In this document: positions 1 through 5,087 of the stretch, piece after piece
How the letters are laid out: every line of letters starts with the position of its first letter
Position numbering within the stretch: position 1 is the stretch's first letter
Source: Candidatus Sumerlaeota bacterium
Lineage (GTDB): Bacteria; Sumerlaeota; Sumerlaeia; MWCT01; JAGHBZ01
Length of the DNA stretch: 5,087 nt
Direction: 5' to 3'
Assembly (NCBI GenBank): GCA_021160705.1
Contig: JAGHBZ010000294.1
Coordinates: 1 to 5,087 of the forward strand
Made by a program: the position numbers and the translations under genes
Notes under the pieces: model-generated
What the model saw: only the letters and a program-made list of their open reading frames with translations
Told to the model about the DNA's origin: nothing
Database searches by the model: none

Positions 1-1
1 G

Positions 2-112
2 TTACCTCTATCTTACTGGATTGTAGATTATTTTTTAATGATAACAGACATGAACAGAGATTTATTTGGTCGTCCTGATACTATAAGGGTCTTACCTGGT
101 GAAAAAATATGA
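2..112 (+). CDS. C-terminal end of an unidentified gene, cut by the left edge
   Basis: This frame is open from the left edge for 36 codons and ends at a TGA (110-112) that overlaps the ATG of the next gene as ATGA. The visible tail has an aromatic, hydrophobic stretch (SYWIVDYFLMITDM) followed by a polar end (NRDLFGRPDTIRVLPGEKI). The other two forward frames close early, at 24-26 and 76-78. The ATGA overlap implies translational coupling with the downstream predicted endonuclease. A restriction gene coupled in this way is most often preceded by its DNA methyltransferase, so that is my leading guess. It rests on context only: no SAM-binding or catalytic motif lies in the visible part. I do not recognise the family. 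An internal ATG at 50 could make a 20-residue peptide, but continuity to the edge favours a longer protein. Confidence 0.55.
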   Translation, partial: LPLSYWIVDYFLMITDMNRDLFGRPDTIRVLPGEKI

Positions 113-855
113 GACAGTATGAAGCGGTAATAAAAGTTATGGAAGAGAACGGAGGTTACGCTACTCTGAGTCATTTATATGAAAGAGCCCTAAAAGTACC
201 AGATGTTCTCTGGAAAACCAGGACACCATTTGCGAGTATTCGCAGAATTGTTCAGGACAAACGTTTCTTTTTTAAGATAAAACCTGGGCTGTGGGCATTG
301 AAAACTTATAAAAATAAACTACCTCAGGAAATACTTGCATTGATTGAAGAAGGTAAAACAATAGAAAAAGAAGGTAAGTTTACACATTCTTATTATCAAG
401 GGATGCTTATCGAGATAGGCAATATGAAGGGATTCAAGACATACGTTCCCCCGCAAGATAAAAATAAAAAATTTTTGAACAAACCTTTGAGAGAATTAGT
501 CAAGTTGGATTGTATTTTCAAATTCACTTATGAAGATATCGTACAAAAAGTTCAGTCCATTGATGTGTTCTGGTTTAACGAAAGAAAATTCCCCGCTTAT
601 ATTTTCGAAATAGAACACTCCACAGATTTCAAAAATGCGTTGCTAAAGTTCCTGGAACTTCAGGATTTCAATGTACAGATGTATGTCATTTCACAAAAAG
701 AGAGAAAAGGTGAATTTCTGTCAAGGAGTGAATATTCTGCTTTTGCGCCTATAAAAGGAAAAACTCACTTCGTAACTTATGAAGAGGTAGCACAGTGGTA
801 TGCAAAATCTTATGAATTAATGCTAACGGAGAGAAAAATATTGGCTGGTGAATAA
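109..855 (+). CDS. Predicted restriction endonuclease with N-terminal HARE-type winged helix
   Basis: This 248-residue protein has two parts. Residues 1 to about 66 resemble the HARE-HTH winged helix, known from restriction endonucleases and chromatin proteins: a leading helix (YEAVIKVMEENGGYATLSHLY), then TPFASIRRIV, a basic RFFFKI strand and the closing GLWALK wing. Residues about 92-230 look like a PD-(D/E)xK nuclease core. A helix with GMLIEIGNMKGF leads to YVPP; IDVFWF follows, supplying D152, and then AYIFEIEHST, supplying E167 and E169. The D...ExE arrangement recalls BamHI (D94, E111, E113) more than the standard D...(E/D)xK. The EIEHST signature followed by a helix (FKNALLKFLEL) is typical of uncharacterised HARE-linked nucleases. 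The start is the ATG overlapping the upstream TGA, with a weak GGTGA site 6 bases before it. Expected role: cytoplasmic cleavage of unmodified foreign DNA. Codons are AT-rich compared with the genes to the right, which fits acquisition by transfer. The superfamily is fairly secure; the cleavage site and activity cannot be read from sequence. Confidence 0.75.
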   Translation: MRQYEAVIKVMEENGGYATLSHLYERALKVPDVLWKTRTPFASIRRIVQDKRFFFKIKPGLWALKTYKNKLPQEILALIEEGKTIEKEGKFTHSYYQGMLIEIGNMKGFKTYVPPQDKNKKFLNKPLRELVKLDCIFKFTYEDIVQKVQSIDVFWFNERKFPAYIFEIEHSTDFKNALLKFLELQDFNVQMYVISQKERKGEFLSRSEYSAFAPIKGKTHFVTYEEVAQWYAKSYELMLTERKILAGE

Positions 856-857
856 GT

Positions 858-902
858 ATGACAGATAAGTTACTGGAAAATCCTGATAAGAGTGATAATT
901 AA
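858..902 (+). other. 14-codon mini-ORF just after the endonuclease gene
   Basis: An ATG two bases after the endonuclease stop opens a short frame encoding MTDKLLENPDKSDN, then TAA. A GGTGA sequence (848-852) lies 5 bases before this ATG, the same weak ribosome site motif seen before the endonuclease. It may be a leader-like peptide, the start of a decayed third gene, or chance. The peptide is hydrophilic and matches nothing I recognise. Confidence 0.2.
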
Positions 903-948
903 AATCTCCTTGTAGGAAAGAGTTAAGTTTGGAACGTGCTGGTGGTCA
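903..948. other. Short non-coding gap, nothing recognised
   Basis: Together with the mini-ORF, this gives 93 bases (856-948) between the endonuclease stop and the next candidate start. I find no convincing hairpin-plus-T-run terminator, no clear promoter pair and no RNA gene. A TAG at 913-915 closes the frame of the following ORF, so that ORF cannot begin further upstream. Confidence 0.5.
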
Positions 949-1182
949 ATGTCAGAACGAATATCGAGAAAAGTGTTAATGTGGGTGAGAACAGGTCTTG
1001 AACGAAGTCTCCGAATTGATGATGGAAATAGAGAACTGTTAGAGGGTTATGTTAAATATGTTCAACAATCTTTTGTTAGCGCTATTAAATTTTTGCTTAT
1101 AAGGACAGTCTTTTTGCCATTTAGACTCTTGCATAATACGATAATAAAAAACAAAGTTGGCTATTTGAGAAATCGGAAATAA
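949..1182 (+). CDS. Small basic hypothetical protein, 77 residues
   Basis: I do not recognise this ORF. It starts at an ATG preceded by GGTGG (941-945), 3 bases away, which is close for a ribosome site, so initiation would be weak. The product is strongly basic: 16 Lys/Arg against 6 Asp/Glu. An N-terminal half with spaced arginines (R4, R7, R14, R19, R22, R28) is followed by a hydrophobic stretch around residues 41-61 (SFVSAIKFLL, then RTVFLPFRLL) and a basic C-terminus. The central stretch is interrupted by K47, R52 and R59, so it suggests an amphipathic or membrane-surface helix more than a clean transmembrane segment. It shares the AT-richness of the endonuclease gene. It could be an orphan accessory gene, a remnant of a larger gene, or a chance ORF. 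Its lack of a good ribosome site and of recognisable family features keeps confidence low. Confidence 0.35.
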   Translation: MSERISRKVLMWVRTGLERSLRIDDGNRELLEGYVKYVQQSFVSAIKFLLIRTVFLPFRLLHNTIIKNKVGYLRNRK

Positions 1183-1216
1183 GATAAGTTTTTGAGACAA
1201 GCAAAAATTTTACAAT

Positions 1217-1223
1217 AAGGAGG
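1217..1223 (+). promoter_or_regulatory. Strong Shine-Dalgarno that selects the phosphatase start at 1230
   Basis: AAGGAGG is a near-perfect ribosome-binding site. The first in-frame ATG (1224) directly abuts it and leaves no spacer. The second in-frame ATG (1230) sits 6 bases after the site, which is a normal distance. The phosphatase therefore most likely starts at 1230, and this also gives a standard signal peptide beginning MNRRR. Confidence 0.85.
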
Positions 1224-1229
1224 ATGGCT

Positions 1230-2984
1230 ATGAATAGGAGAAGGGTTTTAATAAGTTTACTTTGTGTAATTGTTTTAATTACGTTCAGTCTGGGTCAGTG
1301 TTATGAGAAGGAGCGGATTGTTCCGGGTGTTAAAGTCAAAAAGGATTCTGTGATAATTAGTTTCACAACGTATTATCCCAGCACCGATGCAAAGTTATTT
1401 ATTGCCTATGAGGATGAAGTAAACCGTGGGATGAAGGCATTTCCTGAGTATCGTTACACGCTACGCGACAAAAAAGAATTCACCAATACGCATCAATTTG
1501 AAATCCCCATCGCACCGAAGAAATCGCCGAGATATTTGCGAGCAATACCACCAGGCGTGACCACCCATTTTCGTCTGAGTTGCATAATGCTCATTGATAA
1601 AAAGGCTCATTATGTCCGCTCAAAAGACTATACTTTCAGGATAATTAAAACGAAATCCGGAGAATATAAACCCGGACTTTGTTTTACACGCCTGCCAGTG
1701 GTATCTAACGTTTTTGACAGAAAGGCGACAATCTGGTGGGAGACTAATATACCAGCTCAGACTCGCTTCTACTACTGGCGTGAGGGACAGAAGATTCCCT
1801 CCGTAAAAGAAAGCAAAGACCCCCTGCGCAGAGTAGAAATTGAGCTCGAAGAACTCAAACCTGAGACAAAGTACTGTTTTCAGATTGAATGTATATCACC
1901 CGAACTAAATGATACGCTGGTCTTTCCGGTAAAGAGTTTTTATTCAGCAACACAGCACCCGCATTTTGCATTTGCAGTTATGGGGGATAGTCGTGCTAAC
2001 GCATACTCATCAGAACCTGATGCAAACGTTAATGGAGTGAATGTCGTTGAGTTGAATAAGCTATGCCAGCTCGCAAAGGTCTCTGGTGCTCGGTTTATTT
2101 TGTTTTCCGGCGATTTAATATCAGGTTATACTGATGACGTCAGCGACGTCCATTTACAATACGCAACCTGGACGGATGCGGTGGCGCCTATCGCTTCATC
2201 CATTCCGATTTATCCAGCGATTGGAAATCACGACGCCTCTGCGCCCTGGCGCTCACTTACTCCCGCGGAGAAAAAAAAGAAACTCCCATTTGCTGAGACA
2301 CTCTGGGCAGACGTATTTGTACTCCCTGAAAACGGTCCGGTTGCCCGAAGTTCACTTCCACCGTATATTGAGAATGTGTATTCCTTCAATTATGGAGATT
2401 GCCACTTCGTGTGCCTCAACAGTAATTACAATTATGTCAAAGGAGCCCCTAAAGACTCTCCACAATATCATACCATTACCGAGACCCAACGCCAGTGGCT
2501 GAAAATGGACCTCCAGGCGAATCTTGACAGAAAATATATTTTCGTTTTTTTCCACGAACCAGCATATCCAACGAGTGTACACCAGAAAAAGTCGTTAGAC
2601 CGATTACCCGAAGAACGTGATGCGCTCTGGCAGATACTGGATACCTATAATGTTGATGCGGTCTTCTGTGGGCATGAGCATCTTTACACACGGTTATTGG
2701 TCGATAAAAGCGTTGACCAACGCTGGACGAATCCTATCTGGCAAATTACCTGTGGCAGGGCTGGGGCGCCCTGGTATCCAGTGAATAAAACTGTATCCTG
2801 GAGCGACAACATTAAAAAATATAATTATGCACCGCATTTCACCCGTGTTGAAGTTGATGGAAATAAGGTCTTTTTCAAGACATACGACATTGATGGAAAT
2901 GTGGTTGATGAATTTGTCCACAAGAGAAAGAAACGTTCTAAGAAATTATTAAAGCAAGAGACTCAGGAGGCAATAAAAAAGTGA
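1230..2984 (+). CDS. Exported purple-acid-phosphatase-like metallophosphoesterase
   Basis: This 584-residue predicted secreted or periplasmic phosphoesterase starts with a Sec signal: basic MNRRR, a hydrophobic core at about 6-21 and likely cleavage after SLG (G22). C24 is preceded by Q, so it is not a good lipobox. Residues about 30-135 and 148-236 look like beta-sandwich (fibronectin-III/PAP N-terminal-like) modules; the second has the WWETN and LKPETKYCFQI strand patterns. The calcineurin-like catalytic domain spans about 248-505. Its motifs are GDSR (D253), SGDL (D295), GNHD (N333, H334), FFHEP (H442) and GHEH (H482, H484). A PAP-type C-terminal strand region (FTRVEVDGNKVFFKTYDIDG) and a lysine-rich tail follow. 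Motif I has Arg where most metallophosphoesterases have the metal-binding His (DxH). The PAP Tyr of GDxxY is not at its usual place, although Y300 is nearby. The fold is clear but the substrate is unknown: phosphomonoesters, nucleotides or other phosphoesters are all possible. The gene is translationally coupled to nadB. Confidence 0.88.
   Translation: MNRRRVLISLLCVIVLITFSLGQCYEKERIVPGVKVKKDSVIISFTTYYPSTDAKLFIAYEDEVNRGMKAFPEYRYTLRDKKEFTNTHQFEIPIAPKKSPRYLRAIPPGVTTHFRLSCIMLIDKKAHYVRSKDYTFRIIKTKSGEYKPGLCFTRLPVVSNVFDRKATIWWETNIPAQTRFYYWREGQKIPSVKESKDPLRRVEIELEELKPETKYCFQIECISPELNDTLVFPVKSFYSATQHPHFAFAVMGDSRANAYSSEPDANVNGVNVVELNKLCQLAKVSGARFILFSGDLISGYTDDVSDVHLQYATWTDAVAPIASSIPIYPAIGNHDASAPWRSLTPAEKKKKLPFAETLWADVFVLPENGPVARSSLPPYIENVYSFNYGDCHFVCLNSNYNYVKGAPKDSPQYHTITETQRQWLKMDLQANLDRKYIFVFFHEPAYPTSVHQKKSLDRLPEERDALWQILDTYNVDAVFCGHEHLYTRLLVDKSVDQRWTNPIWQITCGRAGAPWYPVNKTVSWSDNIKKYNYAPHFTRVEVDGNKVFFKTYDIDGNVVDEFVHKRKKRSKKLLKQETQEAIKK
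2965..2970 (+). promoter_or_regulatory. Shine-Dalgarno for nadB inside the end of the phosphatase gene
   Basis: AGGAGG lies within the last codons of the phosphatase gene, 10 bases before the GTG at 2981. It supports GTG as the nadB start and indicates that nadB is translated from the same message. The spacing is slightly long, which fits help from terminating ribosomes at the GTGA overlap. Confidence 0.7.
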
Positions 2985-4534
2985 AACTAACAACAGACGT
3001 GCTGGTCATTGGTACCGGGGTGGGGGGGTGTGCTACTGCACTCGCCGCCGCACGGAATGGCGCTAAGGTCATCATCATTAGTAATTCTTCTGACCTTATA
3101 GAAAGTAGTTCTGCACAGGCTCAGGGTGGGATTATTTATAAAGGTGTGAATGACTCACCTGAACTACTCACCAGGGATATAATGACAGCTGGCTGTAATA
3201 TAAATTACCCCCCGGCTGTAAAACAGCTCGTGACCTACGGGCCGAAGCTGGTCAAAGAAATGCTAATTGACGAACTTAAAGTTCCTTTTGACCGACATCC
3301 GGATGGTTCATTAGACCTGACAGAAGAAGCCGCTCATTCAATTCCTCGCATTATCCACGCTACTGACTTGACAGGCAAGGCAGTTGTTGAACAAATGATT
3401 AAATCTGTCCAGAATGAGAAAAATATAGAAATCCTCACCTCAGCCACTGCTATTGATTTACTTACTTTATCGCACCATAGTCTTAATCCACGAGATGTCT
3501 ATGAGCCACCCACTTGTGTCGGCGCATTCGTTTTATTGCAGAATGAACAGCAAGTCATCCCGATATTTGCAAAAGAGACTGTGCTGGCGACTGGTGGTCT
3601 GGGTCAACTCTATCTTCACACAACCAATCATCCTAATGCGCGCGGGGATGGCATTGCTATGGCATCACGGGCAAATGTACGTTTGATAAACCTTGAATAC
3701 ATCCAGTTTCATCCCACCGCACTATATCATCCCCAGGCGAAGCGTTTCTTAATCTCTGAGAGCGTCCGGGGCGAAGGCGGCGTTCTAATCCGACGTAACG
3801 GAGAGACCTTTATGGAACGATTCCAGCCGCAGGGATGTCTGGCCCCAAGAGATGTTGTGGCACGGGCAATTCACGACATCCTGGTCTCCTACAATGAACC
3901 CTGTGTATATCTGGACATATCTCATAAACCTGCTGATTGGATTAGACAACGTTTTCCAAATATTTATCGGACGTGTCTTGAGTATGGGATTGATATTACT
4001 AAAGAGCCCATCCCGGTAGTACCAGCAGCACATTACTCCTGTGGTGGCATTGCGGTTGACCTTAAAGCCAGATCCTCAATGCGTCGGCTTCGTGCTGTTG
4101 GCGAGGTCTCCTGTACTGGTGTGCATGGTGCCAATCGGCTTGCAAGCACATCCTTGCTTGAAGCTCTGGTCTGGGGAACCTTTGCCGGCAACGATATTGC
4201 TGACCTCATAAAAAAAGAAACTTACTATTTTCCCGAAATAGCTGAGTGGGAATGCCAGCACGAAGAAGTTGACCCCGCTCTTATTGTTCAGGACTGGCTA
4301 ACTATAAAATATACTATGTGGAACTATGTCGGACTGGTCAGAACTGCAAAACGCCTGAATCGGGCTAAACAAATCCTCAGAGAACTTCAGATGGAGGTAG
4401 AGTCATTTTATGCACGTGCTGTGCTGAGCGACCAGCTGCTCGGGCTTCGTAATGGCGTGCAGACCGCTCTGGATGTGCTCTTCGCCTGTATTGAGAATCG
4501 TCAATCTCTGGGATGTCATTATCGCATAGACTGA
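2981..4534 (+). CDS. nadB: L-aspartate oxidase (quinolinate synthetase B)
   Basis: This FAD flavoprotein oxidises L-aspartate to iminoaspartate, using oxygen or fumarate as acceptor. NadA then condenses the product to quinolinate in de novo NAD synthesis. The 517-residue product begins with a dinucleotide-binding strand (DVLVIGTGVGG, residues 6-16) and a flavin loop SSSAQAQGGI (42-51). Active-site positions match E. coli NadB closely: E116 (E. coli E121), H244 in FHPTAL, R290 in LAPRD, H351 in AAHYSCGG and R386 in HGANRLAS. The GANRLASxSLLE signature, where succinate dehydrogenase and fumarate reductase flavoproteins have the GxNRLGGNSL type, supports aspartate oxidase. S259 replaces the usual threonine in the (S/T)E..RGEG loop, a conservative change. 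The C-terminal helical domain is present and ends in a CHYRID version of the usual SxGxHY(T) terminus, so the gene is complete. It starts at GTG, overlapping the phosphatase stop as GTGA. NadA and NadC are not in the window and must be encoded elsewhere. Confidence 0.96.
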   Translation: MKLTTDVLVIGTGVGGCATALAAARNGAKVIIISNSSDLIESSSAQAQGGIIYKGVNDSPELLTRDIMTAGCNINYPPAVKQLVTYGPKLVKEMLIDELKVPFDRHPDGSLDLTEEAAHSIPRIIHATDLTGKAVVEQMIKSVQNEKNIEILTSATAIDLLTLSHHSLNPRDVYEPPTCVGAFVLLQNEQQVIPIFAKETVLATGGLGQLYLHTTNHPNARGDGIAMASRANVRLINLEYIQFHPTALYHPQAKRFLISESVRGEGGVLIRRNGETFMERFQPQGCLAPRDVVARAIHDILVSYNEPCVYLDISHKPADWIRQRFPNIYRTCLEYGIDITKEPIPVVPAAHYSCGGIAVDLKARSSMRRLRAVGEVSCTGVHGANRLASTSLLEALVWGTFAGNDIADLIKKETYYFPEIAEWECQHEEVDPALIVQDWLTIKYTMWNYVGLVRTAKRLNRAKQILRELQMEVESFYARAVLSDQLLGLRNGVQTALDVLFACIENRQSLGCHYRID

Positions 4535-4540
4535 ATTCTG

Positions 4541-5087
4541 TCATTCTCCCGGCACGAATAGTGCCTTACAGAATCGTGCAATGTCCTCGCCTGCCTTATC
4601 TATTGCGCCTCGCAGACAATAGTTATCAGAAATTACTTTGAAATTTAACCCATTATACGGCACCCCACTATAACGAACTCGTAGAACGAAATCAGCTATT
4701 CTGCTTCCATTAGTAGCGTCACAAAGCGAACCCTCTACCTGCAGAACCACACCCCCCACACCGTAGCCAACCAAATATCTCAGCAACCCGGAACCGTAAT
4801 GTACTTTGGTCACTTTCACCCGAAGTTTAATGACCGAATAACCCAGCGCTTGATACTCTGCTATTGAATGCAAAGGTCGACAAATAATTATCGCAGGTGT
4901 GAGCTGGCTCACTAAATTGTAGTACACTCGCTCCTCCATCAGTGTAAGATTTTGTCGCATTAACGAATATCGCTCATTTTGAACCTCCTCTGCTGAAATA
5001 GTGATTGGCTCAATGTGAATTATTTTTGGTTTATTCAGGCGGAGGAGCTCATCAGCGTAGAGGTGATAAAAAAGAGAAGTATTCTTA
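4541..5087 (-). CDS. DUF4410-like protein, N-terminus cut by the right edge
   Basis: This minus-strand gene ends 6 bases from the nadB stop, tail to tail. The first ATG in frame inside the window is at 4960 (139 residues). However, the frame stays open without a stop to the edge and adds 42 sensible codons, including YADELLRLNKPKIIHIEPIT. The ATG is therefore probably internal and the start lies outside; 181 residues are visible. The core pattern is a helical segment followed by IIICRPL. Then come a strand with LRVKVTKVHYGSG, the glycine-rich LLRYLVGYGVGG, a strand VVLQVEGSLCDATNGSRIADF, and a final helix KAGEDIARFCKAL. The order 'large loop, RY.VG.G.GG, strand, D..TG..(I/L)A.F, strand, C-terminal helix' fits the DUF4410 family, whose members are often lipoproteins of unknown function. 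The signal peptide region cannot be seen here. Family assignment is by remembered pattern only. No function is claimed. Confidence 0.7.
   Translation of the reverse strand, partial: KNTSLFYHLYADELLRLNKPKIIHIEPITISAEEVQNERYSLMRQNLTLMEERVYYNLVSQLTPAIIICRPLHSIAEYQALGYSVIKLRVKVTKVHYGSGLLRYLVGYGVGGVVLQVEGSLCDATNGSRIADFVLRVRYSGVPYNGLNFKVISDNYCLRGAIDKAGEDIARFCKALFVPGE

Noticed and set aside
3..26. Alternative frame at the left edge ending YLYLTGL then TAG
   Set aside because: Only seven codons are visible before the stop. The frame that stays open for 36 codons and overlaps the next start as ATGA is the better candidate.
1077..1084. TAGCGCTA palindrome in the small basic ORF
   Set aside because: It is only 8 bases with no extension of the arms and no second copy nearby, so it is no evidence for an operator or attachment site.
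1114..1142. TTGCCA, 17 bases, TACGAT as a promoter for the phosphatase-nadB operon
   Set aside because: The -10 matches only 4 of 6 consensus bases in an AT-rich stretch where such pairs arise by chance. It is possible but not supported well enough to annotate.
1211..1216. TACAAT resembling a -10 box before the phosphatase
   Set aside because: It abuts the Shine-Dalgarno, so transcription would begin at or after the ribosome site, and no -35 hexamer sits at a proper distance.
1230..1301. Phosphatase as a lipoprotein anchored at C24
   Set aside because: The residue before the cysteine is Gln, which does not fit the lipobox preference for Gly, Ala or Ser. Cleavage after SLG by signal peptidase I fits better.
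2137..2151. Paired GACGTC palindromes separated by AGC, operator-like
   Set aside because: They lie deep within the phosphatase coding region and encode the ordinary stretch TDDVSDVH, so coding constraint explains them.
2134..2502. A 122-codon ORF in another frame inside the phosphatase gene
   Set aside because: It is fully contained in a gene whose catalytic motifs are clear in the main frame. Its own translation shows no domain pattern.
3785..4033. Antisense ORF of 82 codons within nadB
   Set aside because: It is opposite highly conserved NadB active-site sequence. It has no evident ribosome site and its product resembles no family I know.

Overview
The window looks like chromosomal DNA from a bacterium of uncertain phylum. 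The evidence for bacteria is Shine-Dalgarno sites, start/stop overlaps (ATGA, GTGA), an exported protein with a Sec signal peptide and a typical bacterial NadB. Protein style and modest GC suggest a poorly cultivated lineage, but nothing here fixes the taxonomy.

Left block (1 to about 1220) is AT-rich: about 33% GC in the 60-base rows I counted, against 47-49% further right. It holds the last 36 codons of an unidentified gene, overlapped by ATGA with a 248-residue predicted restriction endonuclease. That enzyme has an N-terminal HARE-type winged helix and a C-terminal PD-(D/E)xK-like nuclease core with a D...ExE active site. A restriction-modification system cut by the left edge is the natural reading, but the visible part of the upstream gene has no diagnostic methyltransferase motif. 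A gene-poor stretch follows, with a 14-codon mini-ORF and an unrecognised, very basic 77-codon ORF.

Central block (1230-4534) is a two-gene, apparently co-translated unit. The first gene encodes an exported purple-acid-phosphatase-like metallophosphoesterase with two beta-sandwich modules ahead of the catalytic domain. The second is L-aspartate oxidase (nadB), the first enzyme of de novo NAD synthesis from aspartate. Its GTG start overlaps the TGA stop of the phosphatase. I see no obvious metabolic link between them beyond the shared transcript.

Right block (4541 to the edge, minus strand) is a gene converging on nadB with a 6-base gap. It encodes a DUF4410-like protein. Its frame stays open to the right edge, so its true start lies outside the window.

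I found no tRNA, rRNA, CRISPR array, insertion sequence or convincing factor-independent terminator. The most interesting part is the left-edge restriction locus. The phosphatase with an altered metal-binding motif, fused translationally to nadB, is second. I do not see clear evidence of a wholly new system.
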